Assembly: GCA_028571685.1 (NCBI GenBank)
Contig: CM053154.1
Coordinates: 5,307,501 to 5,371,500, forward strand
Source: Heterohyrax brucei
Lineage: Eukaryota; Chordata; Mammalia; Hyracoidea; Procaviidae
Direction of reading: 5' to 3'
DNA length: 64,000 bases
The notes below the pieces were generated by a model. That model saw only the letters and a program-made list of their open reading frames with translations, did not search any database and was not told the origin of the DNA. Positions 43,691 through 54,521 of the stretch are shown one piece after another; the first letter of the stretch is position 1; each line of letters opens with the position of its first letter. Position numbers and translations under genes: made by a program.

Positions 43691-44307
43691 TCCGGATCCA
43701 TCTCTTCTCACCACCCCCACGCAGGCCACCAGCCATTTGGAACTGTGCTCTGCACACGCGCCCGCTTTCCTCTTTTCTTCAAGCCTGTGTACATTCCCAC
43801 TCTTGCAGTGCTTCTAAAGATGTGCTCAGCTTTTTACTTAAGCTGTAGATTACCACAAAGCACAGGCAAGAAGGCTTGGAAAACCATCATGAGGACCAGA
43901 TTGGTTTTATCAGTGAGCTGCCCTGGAAATCACCTTTCTTCTCTGTAGGTGAAAAGAGAGGAGCTGACAGAATATTTACAACTTGGAAGGTCAAAGTCAG
44001 GGAGCCATTACTCTGACTAATCAGGTTGGGCTGTAGGCTTAAGGAAGAATCAAGCAGTTAGTTCCTTGTTCTTTGTCAGTCATCGGAGACCTGGTTCTGT
44101 GGTTTCTTGACATTCAGTGTGCAGAAGAAGTGACTCCCTAAACTGTCAAATTGTTTTAGCACAGAGCCTGTTTTAATTTCTCAGGAACGCAACTTTTCAA
44201 ACAAAGGCTTCTATTAACTCCAAAGTTGGTAAACCAAGTTTTAGAAAAAGGTATGACGTTGGAAAAACACATCAATTGCAGCATAAAGCAGTGGTTCCTA
44301 AAAGATG
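43691..44307. other. Unique sequence, nothing recognised
   Basis: About 615 bp with no recognised repeat. Confidence 0.4.
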
Positions 44308-44465
44308 CCTGCTCGACAGATGAATTGGCAGAGTGGCTGCAACGACGGGCTCAAGCGTCAGAGCAACTACAAGGGCGGAGGAGGACCGAGCGGGGTTTCT
44401 CTCTGCTCTACACCGGATCCCCCTGAGTCAGAACTGATCTGAGGACACCCCACAGCAAGAACGTT
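44308..44465 (+). mobile_element. RTE 3' end, sense, diverged
   Basis: The stretches 'gagtggctgcaacgacgggc', 'tcaagcgtcagagcaactac' and 'ctgagtcagaactgatctga' follow the RTE 3' end ('gtggctgcaacaatgggctc'). Confidence 0.85.
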
Positions 44466-44849
44466 TGCTGGATTAAATTGTTAGTCAGCTGACTGGTCCT
44501 CTCCCTCCCTCTCAGAGTTCTTGTGATAATATGACTCAGCTTCAGGAACTTCTGGAGAGAGACAATGCTCCTTGCCTGGGCTACTTGTCTTCAAGGTGAC
44601 TCGGCAGTTCCCGATGTCAACATCTCAGAAAGATAGCTGTCTTCCTCCAGCTCCCTAATACACTCCACCTGTGTTGGGGATGATTTTCCCAGGCTTCCAA
44701 CTGTCATCCCCATTACCTGCAGCTTAACCCATGCCAATATGCTAATAAAAACCAAAGCGCACTTCCTCCCAGACAGCAGTCTTACACCCGCTCAGCTATG
44801 CTTGCAAAGGTGGATACTTTTTGAGCACCTGTGCGCCAGGCATTGTTCC
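44466..44849. other. Unique sequence, nothing recognised
   Basis: About 385 bp with no recognised repeat. Confidence 0.4.
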
Positions 44850-45005
44850 AGGGCAGGCATCAGCATCCGTTTTTGTAAAGAGCCAAATACTAAATATATC
44901 AACAGCAAAACTCATACACAAGGCCTCTGTCACATACTCTTCTTTGGCTTTGCTCACTTGGGTTTTGTATTGTTTTGTTTTACAACCCTTTAAAATTTAG
45001 AAGTC
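44850..45005. mobile_element. Possible old DNA-transposon relic
   Basis: The stretch 'tttttgtaaagagccaaata' followed by 'ctctgtcacatactcttctt' recalls the widespread mammalian element containing 'tctgtaaagggccagatagt' and 'ggtctctgtcgcaactac'. Assignment to the hAT group is from memory and tentative. Confidence 0.4.
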
Positions 45006-45034
45006 ATCTTTCATGATTATTATCATTATTATCC

Positions 45035-45412
45035 ATTGTCCTTGTTGCTAGGTGCCATCGAATCAGCTCTGACCCCCAGTGGCCCTGTGCACAACAGAAG
45101 GAAACACTGCCCAGCCTGGTGCCAAGCCCACAATCGGTTTTATGCTGAAGTCCATCGTAGCAGCCACCATGTCAATGCATCCTGCTGAGGGTCTTCCTCA
45201 TAGTCCCTGACCCTCCACCCTACCAAGCCTGATGTCCTTCTCCAGGGACTCATCCCTCCTGACGACATGTTCCAAGTATGTACGATGCCGTCTCGCCATC
45301 CTTGCTTCCAGGGAGCCCTCCGGCTGTGCTTCTTCCTGAACAGACCTGTTTGCTCTTTGGCAGTCCACAAGACATTCAATATTCTTCTCCAGCACCACAA
45401 TGCAAAGACATT
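45035..45412 (-). mobile_element. RTE 3' end, antisense
   Basis: It starts 'ccttgttgctaggtgccatc' and continues 'tgctgagggtcttcctcata', 'gatgtccttctccagggact', 'ttgcttccagggagccctcc' and 'attcaatattcttctccagc'. It is well preserved but truncated. The minus frame at 45140-45400 is a reverse-transcriptase C-terminal remnant. Confidence 0.94.
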
Positions 45413-45435
45413 TTTTGTTGTGGTGGCTACACAAA

Positions 45436-45622
45436 AGGGCCGAGGTGGTGTTGCCAGTGAATCCCTTGGCTGCTAACTGACTCTTGCCTGCCAGTGGCTC
45501 TGCAGGAAAGAGACCTAGTTGTAAAAATTGCAGCCTAGGAAACCCTACAGGGCAGGTTTACACGGTAACACGAGGGTTGCTGTGAGTCGGAATCGCCTCA
45601 AGGGCACCTAACAGCCACAAAA
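45436..45622 (+). mobile_element. AfroSINE, sense copy
   Basis: The stretches 'gggccgaggtggtgttgcca', 'cagcctaggaaaccctacag' and 'gtgagtcggaatcgcctcaa', ending 'ggcacctaacagccac', the same ending as the RTE 3' terminus. It directly follows the antisense RTE. Confidence 0.9.
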
Positions 45623-45644
45623 CATACACACCTCGAAACCTCCT

Positions 45645-45847
45645 CTTTCAGCATTCTTCCTGTGTACATTTCAGGGACATTGAATTGTGTTTATCATGTT
45701 CAGTAACCACCGTTATCTGTTTCCAAATTTTTCACCATCCTTAACAAGCTCAGTGACCCCTAGAAAATGAGTTCTCCAGTGAGTTCCCCACTTTTCCTTC
45801 CCTCCCACCTGCCCCAGTAACCACTAACAAACTCTGGTCTCCATACA
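45645..45847 (-). mobile_element. L1 3'-region fragment, antisense
   Basis: The segment 'agtaaccaccgttatctgtt' with 'tccaaatttttcaccatcct' and 'ccagtaaccactaacaaact' fits the antisense L1 3' region. A similar short stretch recurs at 46778-46831. Confidence 0.65.
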
Positions 45848-46015
45848 AAGGAAACTCTGGCTGTGCAGTGGTTAAAGGGTATGGCTACCAACAAAAGGCT
45901 GATGGTTCAAATCCACCAGGCAAGCTTGGGAAAAATTATAGGGCAGTTCTACTCTGTCCTATAGGGTCACTGTAAGTCAGATACGACTCTACAGCAGTGA
46001 GTTTGGCTTTCTTGG
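45848..46015 (+). mobile_element. AfroSINE in L1, sense
   Basis: The stretches 'ggaaactctggctgtgcagt', 'gcagttctactctgtcctat' and 'gtcagatacgactctacagc'. Flanks 'ccatacaaa' and 'cctatacaaa' suggest a target-site duplication with one difference. Confidence 0.94.
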
Positions 46016-46043
46016 TTTCCCTATACAAAAGCCCTTCTCAATG

Positions 46044-46212
46044 TCAAACCAAAAACCCACTGCCTCTGAGTTGATTCCAACTCACAGTGAGCCTATAGGA
46101 CCAAGTTAAAACCGCCCCATAGAGTTTCCAAGGAGTGCCTGGAAGATCCGAACTGCTGGCCTTTTGTTTGGCAGCTGAGCGGTTAACTATTCACTCTACC
46201 ACTGGAGTTTCT
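46044..46212 (-). mobile_element. AfroSINE, antisense copy
   Basis: The stretches 'acccactgcctctgagttga', 'ccccatagagtttccaagga' and 'aactattcactctaccactg'. With the sense copy 30 bp upstream it forms an inverted pair. Confidence 0.94.
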
Positions 46213-46346
46213 TTCCCAACATGGGCCATACAGTTACCAGGATTTGGCTGGTGTGGTATTTCTGGGCAGCAGTAGGGTGAGACATCCAACATGGTGCCCA
46301 CCCTGGAGGAATGACTGGGACTGTGCTGTGTTCTTGGGGAATGTGA

Positions 46347-46425
46347 GCCCAAGTCCATTGCTGTTGAGTTGATTCCAACTCACAGCAACCCTGTAGGACA
46401 GCACAGAACTGCCCCATGGAGTATT
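46347..46425 (-). mobile_element. AfroSINE tail and partial body, antisense
   Basis: The stretches 'gtccattgctgttgagttga', 'gcaaccctgtaggacagcac' and 'actgccccatggagt' are present, then the match stops. The 172-codon minus-strand frame at 46196-46714 crosses this and the previous SINE. Confidence 0.92.
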
Positions 46426-47983
46426 TGGTGAGCTTGTCCTGCTGAAGTGAAGATGTGTGAAAACGAAGGACCAGCCACAGCCAGCCCACGGCAGGGAGGG
46501 CTCCTGCAGGGTGGCAGCACAGCGAGGGGAGGCTTCGACAGAAGTTGGCAAGGCTGGATACAAGGAAGAGGAGTGGCTTGGTCCAGCCAAGTCTCTGGAC
46601 TGAGGGATCCGAGTGAGGCCCGTGAGGTGGCCGAGGCCTCACAGCACAGAGCACAGGAGAGTGTGCAAGCCACTTAGATTTGCAAAGCAGCACAGGCCAC
46701 AGCAGGGATGCCATGAGCCACCAGCCATGCTGCAGAGGTGGGTGAACGGAGGATGCAGTCTTGCTGGGGGCCCAACTCCAGGAAATGAGTTCTCCTTTTC
46801 CTATCCTCCCGCTTGTCCCTGGTAAGCACTAACAGGGAGGCAGGAGAGAGATTTGGACTTCTCCACTGACCTGGAACTTTTGTCGGCCCCTCCTTGGTGA
46901 GTTAGAGGTCCAGCAGAGAGGGGTACCAAGTCTTCTCCTCATAAGGGATTTAGAGGGAAGCAGGAGATCAGCCTGGGTTGCTTGTCCCTTCCCCACAGCT
47001 CTTGGGCTTTCCAGAGATGATTCCAGCTATCTGTCCATCTTTATGGACTAAGACATGGAAAGCAAGTTTCTGTTAACACAAAGCGGGTGTCCAGAGCCTT
47101 CCCTGGTGTCTGCTGTTCTCAGCATGAACATGACACATTTGGGCACCTGATTCAGCCATGCCTTCATCCTAAGTTTACTGGGATCCACCAACCTGCCCCT
47201 CTGGGGACCCTACATGCTTCCAGTGGTGAATGGTAGGTGGTGACCTGTTTTGGGATGCCACCCCTGGCAGAGTATGAATCATGAGTTAGAATGAGTGATT
47301 GGTGGGCCTAGGAGCCCAGCCAATTCCAGCTGGTATTTCATGCAACTCGATTGGTTCAGCTGCTTGTCAATCAGTTTGTGCCTGAAAATTAAGGCAATTG
47401 CTTGAAGGACTCTTCCCTCCCCTGTTCTGTTGGGTGCCCACATAGCCTCCACCATAAACACCAGAGAGAGTCATTAACCAGACTGGCTGGAGAGACGACA
47501 ACTACTGGGTGAAGGTGACTCCCATTCATTACTGGGCAATGGGAACAATTCAAGCAAAACCAACGACAAATTTTTCTTTCCCTCAGACAAGAAACTTGGT
47601 GCCAAACTCGTTCCTTATAATGCTTAAATCATAGCAAGAGGTCATCTACAAACGTCTCCTCCCAAATTTGTGCTCCTATTGCACAACACTTTTGAAGAAG
47701 TGGATTTGTAAGAATTAAAGACCTGTAGACGTCTAGGTTGTGCTGAAGCTGCTTATGCATCTGTTGCTGACACGTGCAGAAACAAAACCTAGGACTCAGC
47801 TGAACCTGTCTTGATGATGTTTTTCACAAACAAGTATTTTTTTGAAAGAGTAAGTCCATCAGCGTGACTGAGGGCAGAGGAAGAGAGCTGCCCCATGCTG
47901 CTTCCTGGTCTGCGCTTGCATTCGGCGTGGAGGAAGACGAAGGCCCCTGGGCTCTTCCCGAGAATACGAAGACCGTAAGAACT
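46426..47983. other. Unique sequence, nothing recognised
   Basis: About 1.55 kb. Apart from a short L1-like stretch at 46778-46831 I recognise no repeat. A region near 47280-47470 with 'aggcaattgcttgaaggact' may be an old LTR, but I cannot support that. Confidence 0.35.
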
Positions 47984-48142
47984 AGTTGCTGTTAAGTCAA
48001 GTCCAGCTGCATGTGTGTTGCAGTAGAGCTGTGCTCTCTATGGTTTTCAGTGGCTGATTTTCCAGAAGTAGATCACCAGGCCTTTCCTCCCAGGTACACT
48101 GGGGTGGACTGGCACCCAATCTTTTGGTTAGCGCCAAGTACA
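47984..48142 (-). mobile_element. AfroSINE (longer subtype), antisense
   Basis: The stretches 'gttgctgttaagtcaagtcc', 'ggttttcagtggctgatttt' and 'gatcaccaggcctttcctcc'. The outer head is degraded. Confidence 0.88.
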
Positions 48143-49171
48143 TCCACTATTGGCAGCACACAAGGACTGCAAAGGCTGTAAAAGAGAGGTGAGCTCTCCA
48201 GGCGATTTGGGCACCAGGCCAAGTGGGCCTTCTGTAATCCCATTCCATGGCCCTCCTGGGAGGCGGGTCTGGTCCCTCACAGGTTTCTCTGCCTTCCATT
48301 GCCCTGCTAGGATGACATACTTCTCTCTGCAAACTAGAGACAATTTGAAATGGAACTCCATGGCCCACAAAGCCTGGGAGGGTGGTGAGGAGGGGGCCAA
48401 AGGAGGGACATTCTGGAACAAGCTCTTTAGAGGCTTGCTTGAGGGAAGTCAGGTTGGAAGGAAGAGGTGAGTACTGCTGCATTCTGCCCTCTCGCCAGCT
48501 CACCAGCATCCATCAGGCTGGACATCTGGGCACAAGCGACCGCCAATGGGACAAGCAAAATGATTAGGAAGGTCGACGTCCAGCCAACATGGATGAATAG
48601 AGCTAGCCCAAGGGTTTTCATATGCATTCGGCTCAAAAAAGGTTTCTCTGTCAACGTGTTTCTGCTGTTTATCTACCTGTCTGTAAGAGACGGCTAAGGA
48701 AACCTGGGAGAGAAATGGCACAGGAGGAAAAGGTTTTGAAACTATTTTCATGTTTGTTATATTTTATCCCTTCCAACTTCAAGAAAACATCACAACTTGC
48801 TCACAGGTGTACTCTGATCAGAGTTTTCACTGTGAACTTGCAGAAGCTTTAGGCTCAGTGTGAAGAGCCTCTGCAGCTAACACCTGAAGCCAGCAGGCTG
48901 CCCTGAGGAAAGGACTGTGCTCTCAAATAACCACCTCCAGGAGCCCTGTTGTAAAGCCAGCTCTGAATTACTCCAGCTGACATCTAATACTTAGCGTTGC
49001 TTAAAGCTGATCAGGATCCCACCACCTACAGTACCCACAGCTAGATGTATAACTTACAAAAAGAAGCACAGTAGGACTTACAGTATGCCTGGCTGTCAAA
49101 GCGACCCTTGTATACTACTTGAGCGTCAGAATCTGAGGTCAGAACAGACAAACCTGTAAAAACAGCCTAGA
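48143..49171. other. Unique sequence, nothing recognised
   Basis: About 1 kb without a recognised repeat. Overlapping frames of 97-120 codons at 48128-48509 occur on both strands and are mutually exclusive. Confidence 0.35.
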
Positions 49172-49363
49172 GCCATTTCCCTGGAGTTGACACTGACTAC
49201 CCTACAGATTACAGAGTAGAGCTTCTCTGACGAGCTTTCTTGGCTGCAGTTGTTATAGAAGCAGACCATCAGGGCTTTCTCCTGTGGGTCTGCTGGGGGG
49301 TTTCAGATCACTGGCCTTAGGTTAGTAGTGAAACACAAAACATACACCATCCAGGGACCTTAA
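49172..49363 (-). mobile_element. AfroSINE (longer subtype), antisense, interrupted
   Basis: The stretches 'ccatttccctggagttgaca', 'cttggctgcagttgttatag' and 'acaccatccagggaccttaa'. A younger SINE inserted at its 5' (head) end at 49364. Confidence 0.85.
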
Positions 49364-49526
49364 GGAACGCCTGGTGTGTAGTCATTAAGTGCTACATCTA
49401 CTAACCACGGCAGCTCAAATCTGCCAGGTGCTGCCTGGAAACTCTCTGGGGCAATTCTACTCTGTCCTATAGAGTTGCTATGAGTTGGAAACGACTCAGT
49501 AGCAGGGGGCTTGGTTTGGTTTGGTT
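49364..49526 (+). mobile_element. AfroSINE with 11-bp target duplication
   Basis: The stretches 'ggaacgcctggtgtgtagtc', 'ctctactctgtcctatagag'-type body and 'gttggaaacgactcagtagc'. It is flanked by 'agggaccttaa' at 49353-49363 and 49527-49537, an exact target-site duplication drawn from the older SINE's head. Confidence 0.96.
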
Positions 49527-49549
49527 AGGGACCTTAAAAGTGGCCTGCT

Positions 49550-49738
49550 GTTGTTAGTTGAGTCCAGTTGACTCCGACTCATGGCGACCCCATGTGTGCA
49601 GAGCAGAATTTCTCCTGGGGTTCCAGGGCTGTGATCTTTCAGCAGCGGATTTCCAGGTCTGTCTTCCAAGGTGTCGCCGGGTGGTTCAAACCACCAGCCT
49701 GCTGGCTAAGTCACCAAGCACTGGGCTGTTGGAGCCAC
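49550..49738 (-). mobile_element. AfroSINE (longer subtype), antisense
   Basis: The stretches 'tgttgttagttgagtccagt', 'ggctgtgatctttcagcagc' and 'gtggttcaaaccaccagcct'. It is the third SINE of a tight cluster. Confidence 0.92.
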
Positions 49739-51206
49739 TCACCCAGTTAAAACTGGAGAAAAATGAAAACGTCCAGTCCGATGGTCGTAGAGCCCCATCT
49801 CTGGCAAAGTCACCGTGACAGATGAGCCTCTGTTCACGGAGGGACTAAGCACTGGCCAGGAATGAAGTCGAGGCTCAGGATGGGGACACTCAAGGTCCTT
49901 GGCAGGGTCTGGGGGTGCAGTGATCATTTAGCCATCTCTAGGTAAAAACAGGGAGGTGGCCAGTAAGATGAATGCAAAATAAACCCTACAGGCTGCTGTG
50001 ATTGGTAAGGCTGTGCGTCAGTTTAGCTGGGTCAGGATTCTCGGAGGTTTGACAGTTACGATACAGTCTGGCAGTCGTACAAGGTGGTCATCAAGGTCAT
50101 CGTCTCCATGTGATACATGGAGGTATCTGATACAGTGTGATCTGACACATGGACAGATCTGATACAATGTGACCACATGCAGGATGGGATCTGCAGGTTC
50201 TCCCGGATCACAAACTGCGGCAGAGTGGGCATGACCCACCCTGCCCACCCTTCAGCACTGACTTCCTGCCCTGGTGGCTAACCATTCTTGTCAAGCCCGC
50301 GTACATGCCAGGTGTTCAGTCAGTGTCTGCTGAAGGGAGGAACACGAAGACGTCTTCCTGATGGCGGCCAGCCGTGTCCGAGTCCGTCGAACATAACATC
50401 AATTCAGTCAAAAAGTAATTAATCTGCCTGTTTTGTCCCTCTCCACTATTTCAGAAATGACGGGACTCCCGCTTCATTAACCAGAAGCTGCTGTCTGCTG
50501 TTTGATGAGGCCTGTCTGATTCTGTTTTTAAGCACATTAATGGAGAGTTTGTTTAGCCTTCGGTTTCCTTCCTCAGTGAACATTTGAGTTTCTTTTATGC
50601 TGTGTCTTGTACACAGAAATCATAAAATTTACTAAAGAAATGAAGATATGCAAAATGAGACAGCGAGTCCTTAGAGATGCACGAGGTTCTGGTTTGGTTT
50701 TGTTTTTTTCTCCCTTAAGTTATATTACTGATTATAAAACATTCAGGACATAAGGCCCCTAGCAATTTTGAGAAGTACTAGAGAGGACATTGGATTTTCT
50801 GTTTAAACTTATCAAAGTTATACATATTCAGATTTAGGAAGCTTAATAATGCTACTAAGCTTACTGAGCAATTCTCCCCTCCCTAGCCCCACCCCACCCC
50901 AATTCCAGATCGTTGGTGGTAACTGCTCACAGCTCTGCCGGTGATAAGGCCCCGGTACTTACTTCCCTACATCCCAGCAATGTGCTGACTGCTTTGTCTT
51001 GGTCTCTCTGTTTCACAGTGTGTCTCCTGACCTCCTCTCCTCGAGGGGAGGTTCAGCCTCAACCCCAGGGCAACTCTCTCTCTTTCTGTTTCCCTCTATA
51101 ACCGGGTCATGAGTTTTGGGTTACATTAATATGCATTGTTTATGTTATTACAGATACTGTAATATTGTTATGTATAATTCTCACATCATACATGCCTATA
51201 TAATAC
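49739..51206. other. Unique sequence, nothing recognised
   Basis: About 1.5 kb. Near 50110-50185 an imperfect duplication ('atctgatacagtgtgatctg' and 'atctgatacaatgtgaccac') is visible. The rest shows no recognised feature. Confidence 0.4.
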
Positions 51207-51398
51207 GGAGTCCCTGAGAGGGGCACTAGGCTGAAGGTGAAAGGTGGGAGGTCTGAAGCCATCTAGAGATGCCGTGGAAGAAAATGCTGGTGATCGGCTT
51301 CGGAAAAATCTGCCCGGGAAAATCCCACAGAGCGCGGTTCTCTGGCACACACGGGGTCGCCGTGAGTCAGCCGACTGACAACACAGTATACACAGATA
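51207..51398 (+). mobile_element. AfroSINE (longer subtype), sense
   Basis: The stretches 'cggagtccctgagaggggca', 'gtggaagaaaatgctggtga' and 'cacacacggggtcgccgtga' plus 'gtcagccgactgacaac'. Confidence 0.88.
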
Positions 51399-51954
51399 CA
51401 CGTGTCCACATGCATATCGGTTATATCTGAACTTCTTAAAACTCTGTGACATTGCCTTTCTTGTGCTATTTGTGCGGATTTGTGTTATCCGTGCCTAACT
51501 GCACTTGGCTTGGCTCGCGGTCCCTAATTCTACTCGACTGCCATCAGAGCAATGAAATTCTGCTCCACATAGCGAAAGGCGTCCTGAGACGACCCATCTC
51601 CTCTTCCTCTTTGTCTCGCCGCGTCTAAGCTAGGGAGGACTCCGGGGGAGCTGGCAGAAGCTGGCCGGGGACAGCAAGGAGGGCTGGGCGGGGGAATTGC
51701 AGGACCAGGGGAGATGCCACTTGACGAGCCCTAAGGATCGGCTCGGAGGAGACGCCCCAGGCCTGGAGACGTTAACAGAATCACGGGGATCCGTGGCTTC
51801 CCAGGCCCCAGCTTCAGCAAGGCCTCCCCTAGGCACTCTGGGTTCGGTAGCACTGGGCTCCCTCCGAGGTCCTGTAAGCCAGCTGCCTGCAGCGGTCGAG
51901 AGGCTGAAGACGATTCAAAAGCACCCAGACCCAAAATACCAGGCACGCGGACCT
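51399..51954. other. Unique sequence with a CpG-richer stretch
   Basis: About 555 bp. From about 51570 to 52260 CpG dinucleotides are more frequent than elsewhere in the window. Part of that stretch is SINE, so a true CpG island is not shown. Confidence 0.35.
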
Positions 51955-52115
51955 GCTGCCGTCAGGTGGATTCCCTCTCCTAACGACCCTACAGGCCGGG
52001 TGGGGCGGCCCCCTAGGAGCGGCCCCCTAGGATGCCCGGGGAGCGGCTGGTCAATGCCAGCTGCTGGCCTTTGCGCTAGCAGCCCAGCTGTGAACCGCTG
52101 GGTCTCCGGGGCTGC
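51955..52115 (-). mobile_element. AfroSINE, antisense, with internal 13-bp duplication
   Basis: The stretches 'ctgctgccgtcaggtggatt', 'gcgctagcagcccagctgtg' and 'aaccgctgggtctccgggg' fit an antisense AfroSINE. Within it 'gcggccccctagga' occurs twice in tandem (52008-52034). Confidence 0.75.
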
Positions 52116-52224
52116 AGAACCGATGCAAACCGGCCTGCTTCGCTCTGCTGCCCCCTTGTGGCGGGGAGCAGCATAAACAGGCTGGAAAGGAGATGAAGCG
52201 CGCGTGGGTCTGCAAGAGCTGCTC

Positions 52225-52425
52225 GCTGGGCTCTGCGAGGGAACCAGCGGTCGGCTAGCTAATCCCGGGGCTGCCCTTGAAACCACCTGATGTGCCGTGG
52301 AAGAAAGTCCTGGGGGTCTACTTCCTTGAAGACGACGGCCAAGAAAACCCTGTGGAGCAGTTCCACTCTGTAACACATGGGGTCACCGTGAGTCAGAGGG
52401 GACTCAACCACAGTTTGGTTTACTT
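52225..52425 (+). mobile_element. AfroSINE (longer subtype), sense
   Basis: The stretches 'gatgtgccgtggaagaaagt', 'aaccctgtggagcagttcca' and 'catggggtcaccgtgagtca'. It is the first of three sense copies in a row. Confidence 0.87.
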
Positions 52426-52451
52426 TTTGGAACGGCTTTGTCGTGTCTAGA

Positions 52452-52612
52452 AACCGTGATGATGTAGTGGTTAACTGCTCCGTCTTCTTGCTAAAAGGTC
52501 GGCCCTTCAAATGCACCAGACTCTCCTTGGAAGCTCCATGGGGCACTTCGGCTCTGACCTGTAGGGTCGCTGTGGGTGGGAATCGACTAGACGCCCGCAA
52601 CTTTTTGGCTAG
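52452..52612 (+). mobile_element. AfroSINE, sense copy
   Basis: The stretches 'cgtgatgatgtagtggttaa', 'ctccttggaagctccatggg' and 'ggtgggaatcgactagacgc'. Confidence 0.93.
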
Positions 52613-52617
52613 TCAAG

Positions 52618-52823
52618 ACTACGAGCCCCAGTGCTGCAGTGGTTAAGCGCTCAGCTGCTAACTGAAAGCCCAGCCGCTCAAATCTACCTGCTACTCTGGT
52701 GAAGAAAGGTGTCGCATCCCGCCCTGGTTAAGATCACAGCCTTGGAAACCCTATGGGGCAGCTCTACTCTGCCTTATAGGACTGCTATGAGTCACAGCCA
52801 ACTCCACGGCAACAGGTATGAGT
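52618..52823 (+). mobile_element. AfroSINE (longer head), sense copy
   Basis: The stretches 'agtgctgcagtggttaagcg', 'cacagccttggaaaccctat' and 'tatgagtcacagccaactcc' are followed by a T-rich tail. It is the third copy of the direct triplet. Confidence 0.94.
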
Positions 52824-53649
52824 TTTTGTTTTGTTTTGTTTTATTTCCTAGATGAACAGGCCCTTTCCCTACACTCAGGCTTGGCAGCGCCAACACACTG
52901 AACGCTGTTCAGCCAGGGCCCCTCAGGCACGGTTTCTACAGGGGTCCTGAGGAGCGAGGCCTCCTCCATGGATCTTAGGCGTGTGCCGGTGAAACTGGGT
53001 ACGTGAATAAATGACTGCAGAATGAAGGACATTTGAGATGCCACACAAACGTGTCAGTGTTAAACGTGAGTTTCCGTAGACTGTGTTTTGTCTTATGGCT
53101 TTTAAAAAGGTGTTATTTAGGTGGAGACTGCTGAAAAGTAAATACCACTAGTTAGCAGAGAAGGAAAACCGTGAACTTGGGTAATGGGATGTTTAATTAA
53201 GCATACAGAATTTACTCTCAACAGGCTAAATCATCACTTGACTGTCCTGTGGGCTCATTCTTGAGTTTCCACTCTTAGCCAGTTTTCCAGTAGGTCCGCA
53301 AATGTGACAGGTAACAACTTTCTGCACCTGTGTGGGCGAGCCCACATCTGTGCTTAACCAGACACAGGTGGCTTTGTCTCAATGTGCGTCTTTCAGTGAA
53401 CATGCTAGAAGGGGAAGTGCCTTGCCTCAGTCTCCTCCCCATGTGCCTGGCACACTTCCTGCCCTGTTTAGGCGTCTGATACACACAGAATTGAAAAAGC
53501 TCTGCTCTTGACCTCTCCGGGGTTACTAGGAAGCCACAACCAGACAAAGCGGACAGAACTCACTGGGCTACTAAAGGTCTTAGGCGTGGTGTTCTTACCA
53601 GGAGCATCTCAAATATGTACCAACTGGCCAGCTGGTGAACCAACCAGAC
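52824..53649. other. Unique sequence, nothing recognised
   Basis: About 825 bp, no recognised repeat or exon. Confidence 0.4.
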
Positions 53650-53852
53650 CCAAACCAAGCCCATTGCCGTGGAGCCCATCCTGACTCAGAGTGACCTTAT
53701 AGGACAGAGTAGCACTGCCCCCTAGAGTTTCTGAGGCTATAGTCTTGACAGAAGCCTGCTACATCTTTCCTCCCTAGAGGGGCTGATGGGTTCCAACCAC
53801 TGATGTTAGGGTTAGCAGCCGAATGTTTAACCACTGGACCACCAAGTCTTCT
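53650..53852 (-). mobile_element. AfroSINE, antisense copy
   Basis: The stretches 'gcccattgccgtggagccca', 'cagagtagcactgcccccta' and 'gtttaaccactggaccacca'. It is near full length for the longer-head form. Confidence 0.93.
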
Positions 53853-54521
53853 CTTAAACCAAGGACATGATTACAAAGACACAACAGCCAATCACCAGTG
53901 AAGGAAGTACCCTCTTTTCCTTCAATAAGACCCATGTCTGTGTCTGCCTTGAGGCCAAGATGCTGGCATAGGTTGGCCAGTACTGTCCCCACCCAGTGGT
54001 GACTCTTCGGTCACGGAGGCTTTGCCAAGGCAGAGTCGGAGGGGATGGGATCCAGTTCTCAGTAAGAGGAGTGACTTGAGGACCAGTGTGAACTGGGCTG
54101 GGTGTGTGTCACCTTCCTCATGGGGTGAGCAGTGCAGTGTTCCTTCATTGCTGAGCCACCGGGAGGGGCCCGGCTCTTGGCAGGTTCTCAGAGAGCCAGA
54201 GCTGACTCTGCAAAGCCGCCCGACTTGCTTTCCATCCACACCAGCTGCAGGTTGGGAGGCACGTCTGCTCCACGTCATCTCCACGTCATCTCTCCATCAT
54301 CTCCTGACCAGGAGTGCAAGCACGAGAGAAGTAGGAGGCGCGGGGAGGAACATACACCTTCAGGGACAACACGAAAATGAATGACAATGACCAGAAGAGG
54401 GGGACTACTTCCTTGTGTCACCCATCTGAATAGTGGGTTGTTTTACTCTGACGTAACTCAGTGAGATCAGTGCCGTTGTATGTGTAAGCTGGGTTTTGAG
54501 AAAATGATTTACTACAAAAGA
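53853..54521. other. Unique sequence, nothing recognised
   Basis: About 670 bp. Opposing frames at 53922-54284 (minus) and 54022-54384 (plus) are mutually exclusive and unrecognised. Confidence 0.4.

Noticed and set aside
46196..46714. 172-codon minus-strand frame
   Set aside because: It crosses two antisense AfroSINE copies (46044-46212 and 46347-46425).
51697..52376. 159- and 153-codon frames on opposite strands
   Set aside because: They overlap each other and an antisense AfroSINE. A GC-rich composition with few stop codons explains them.
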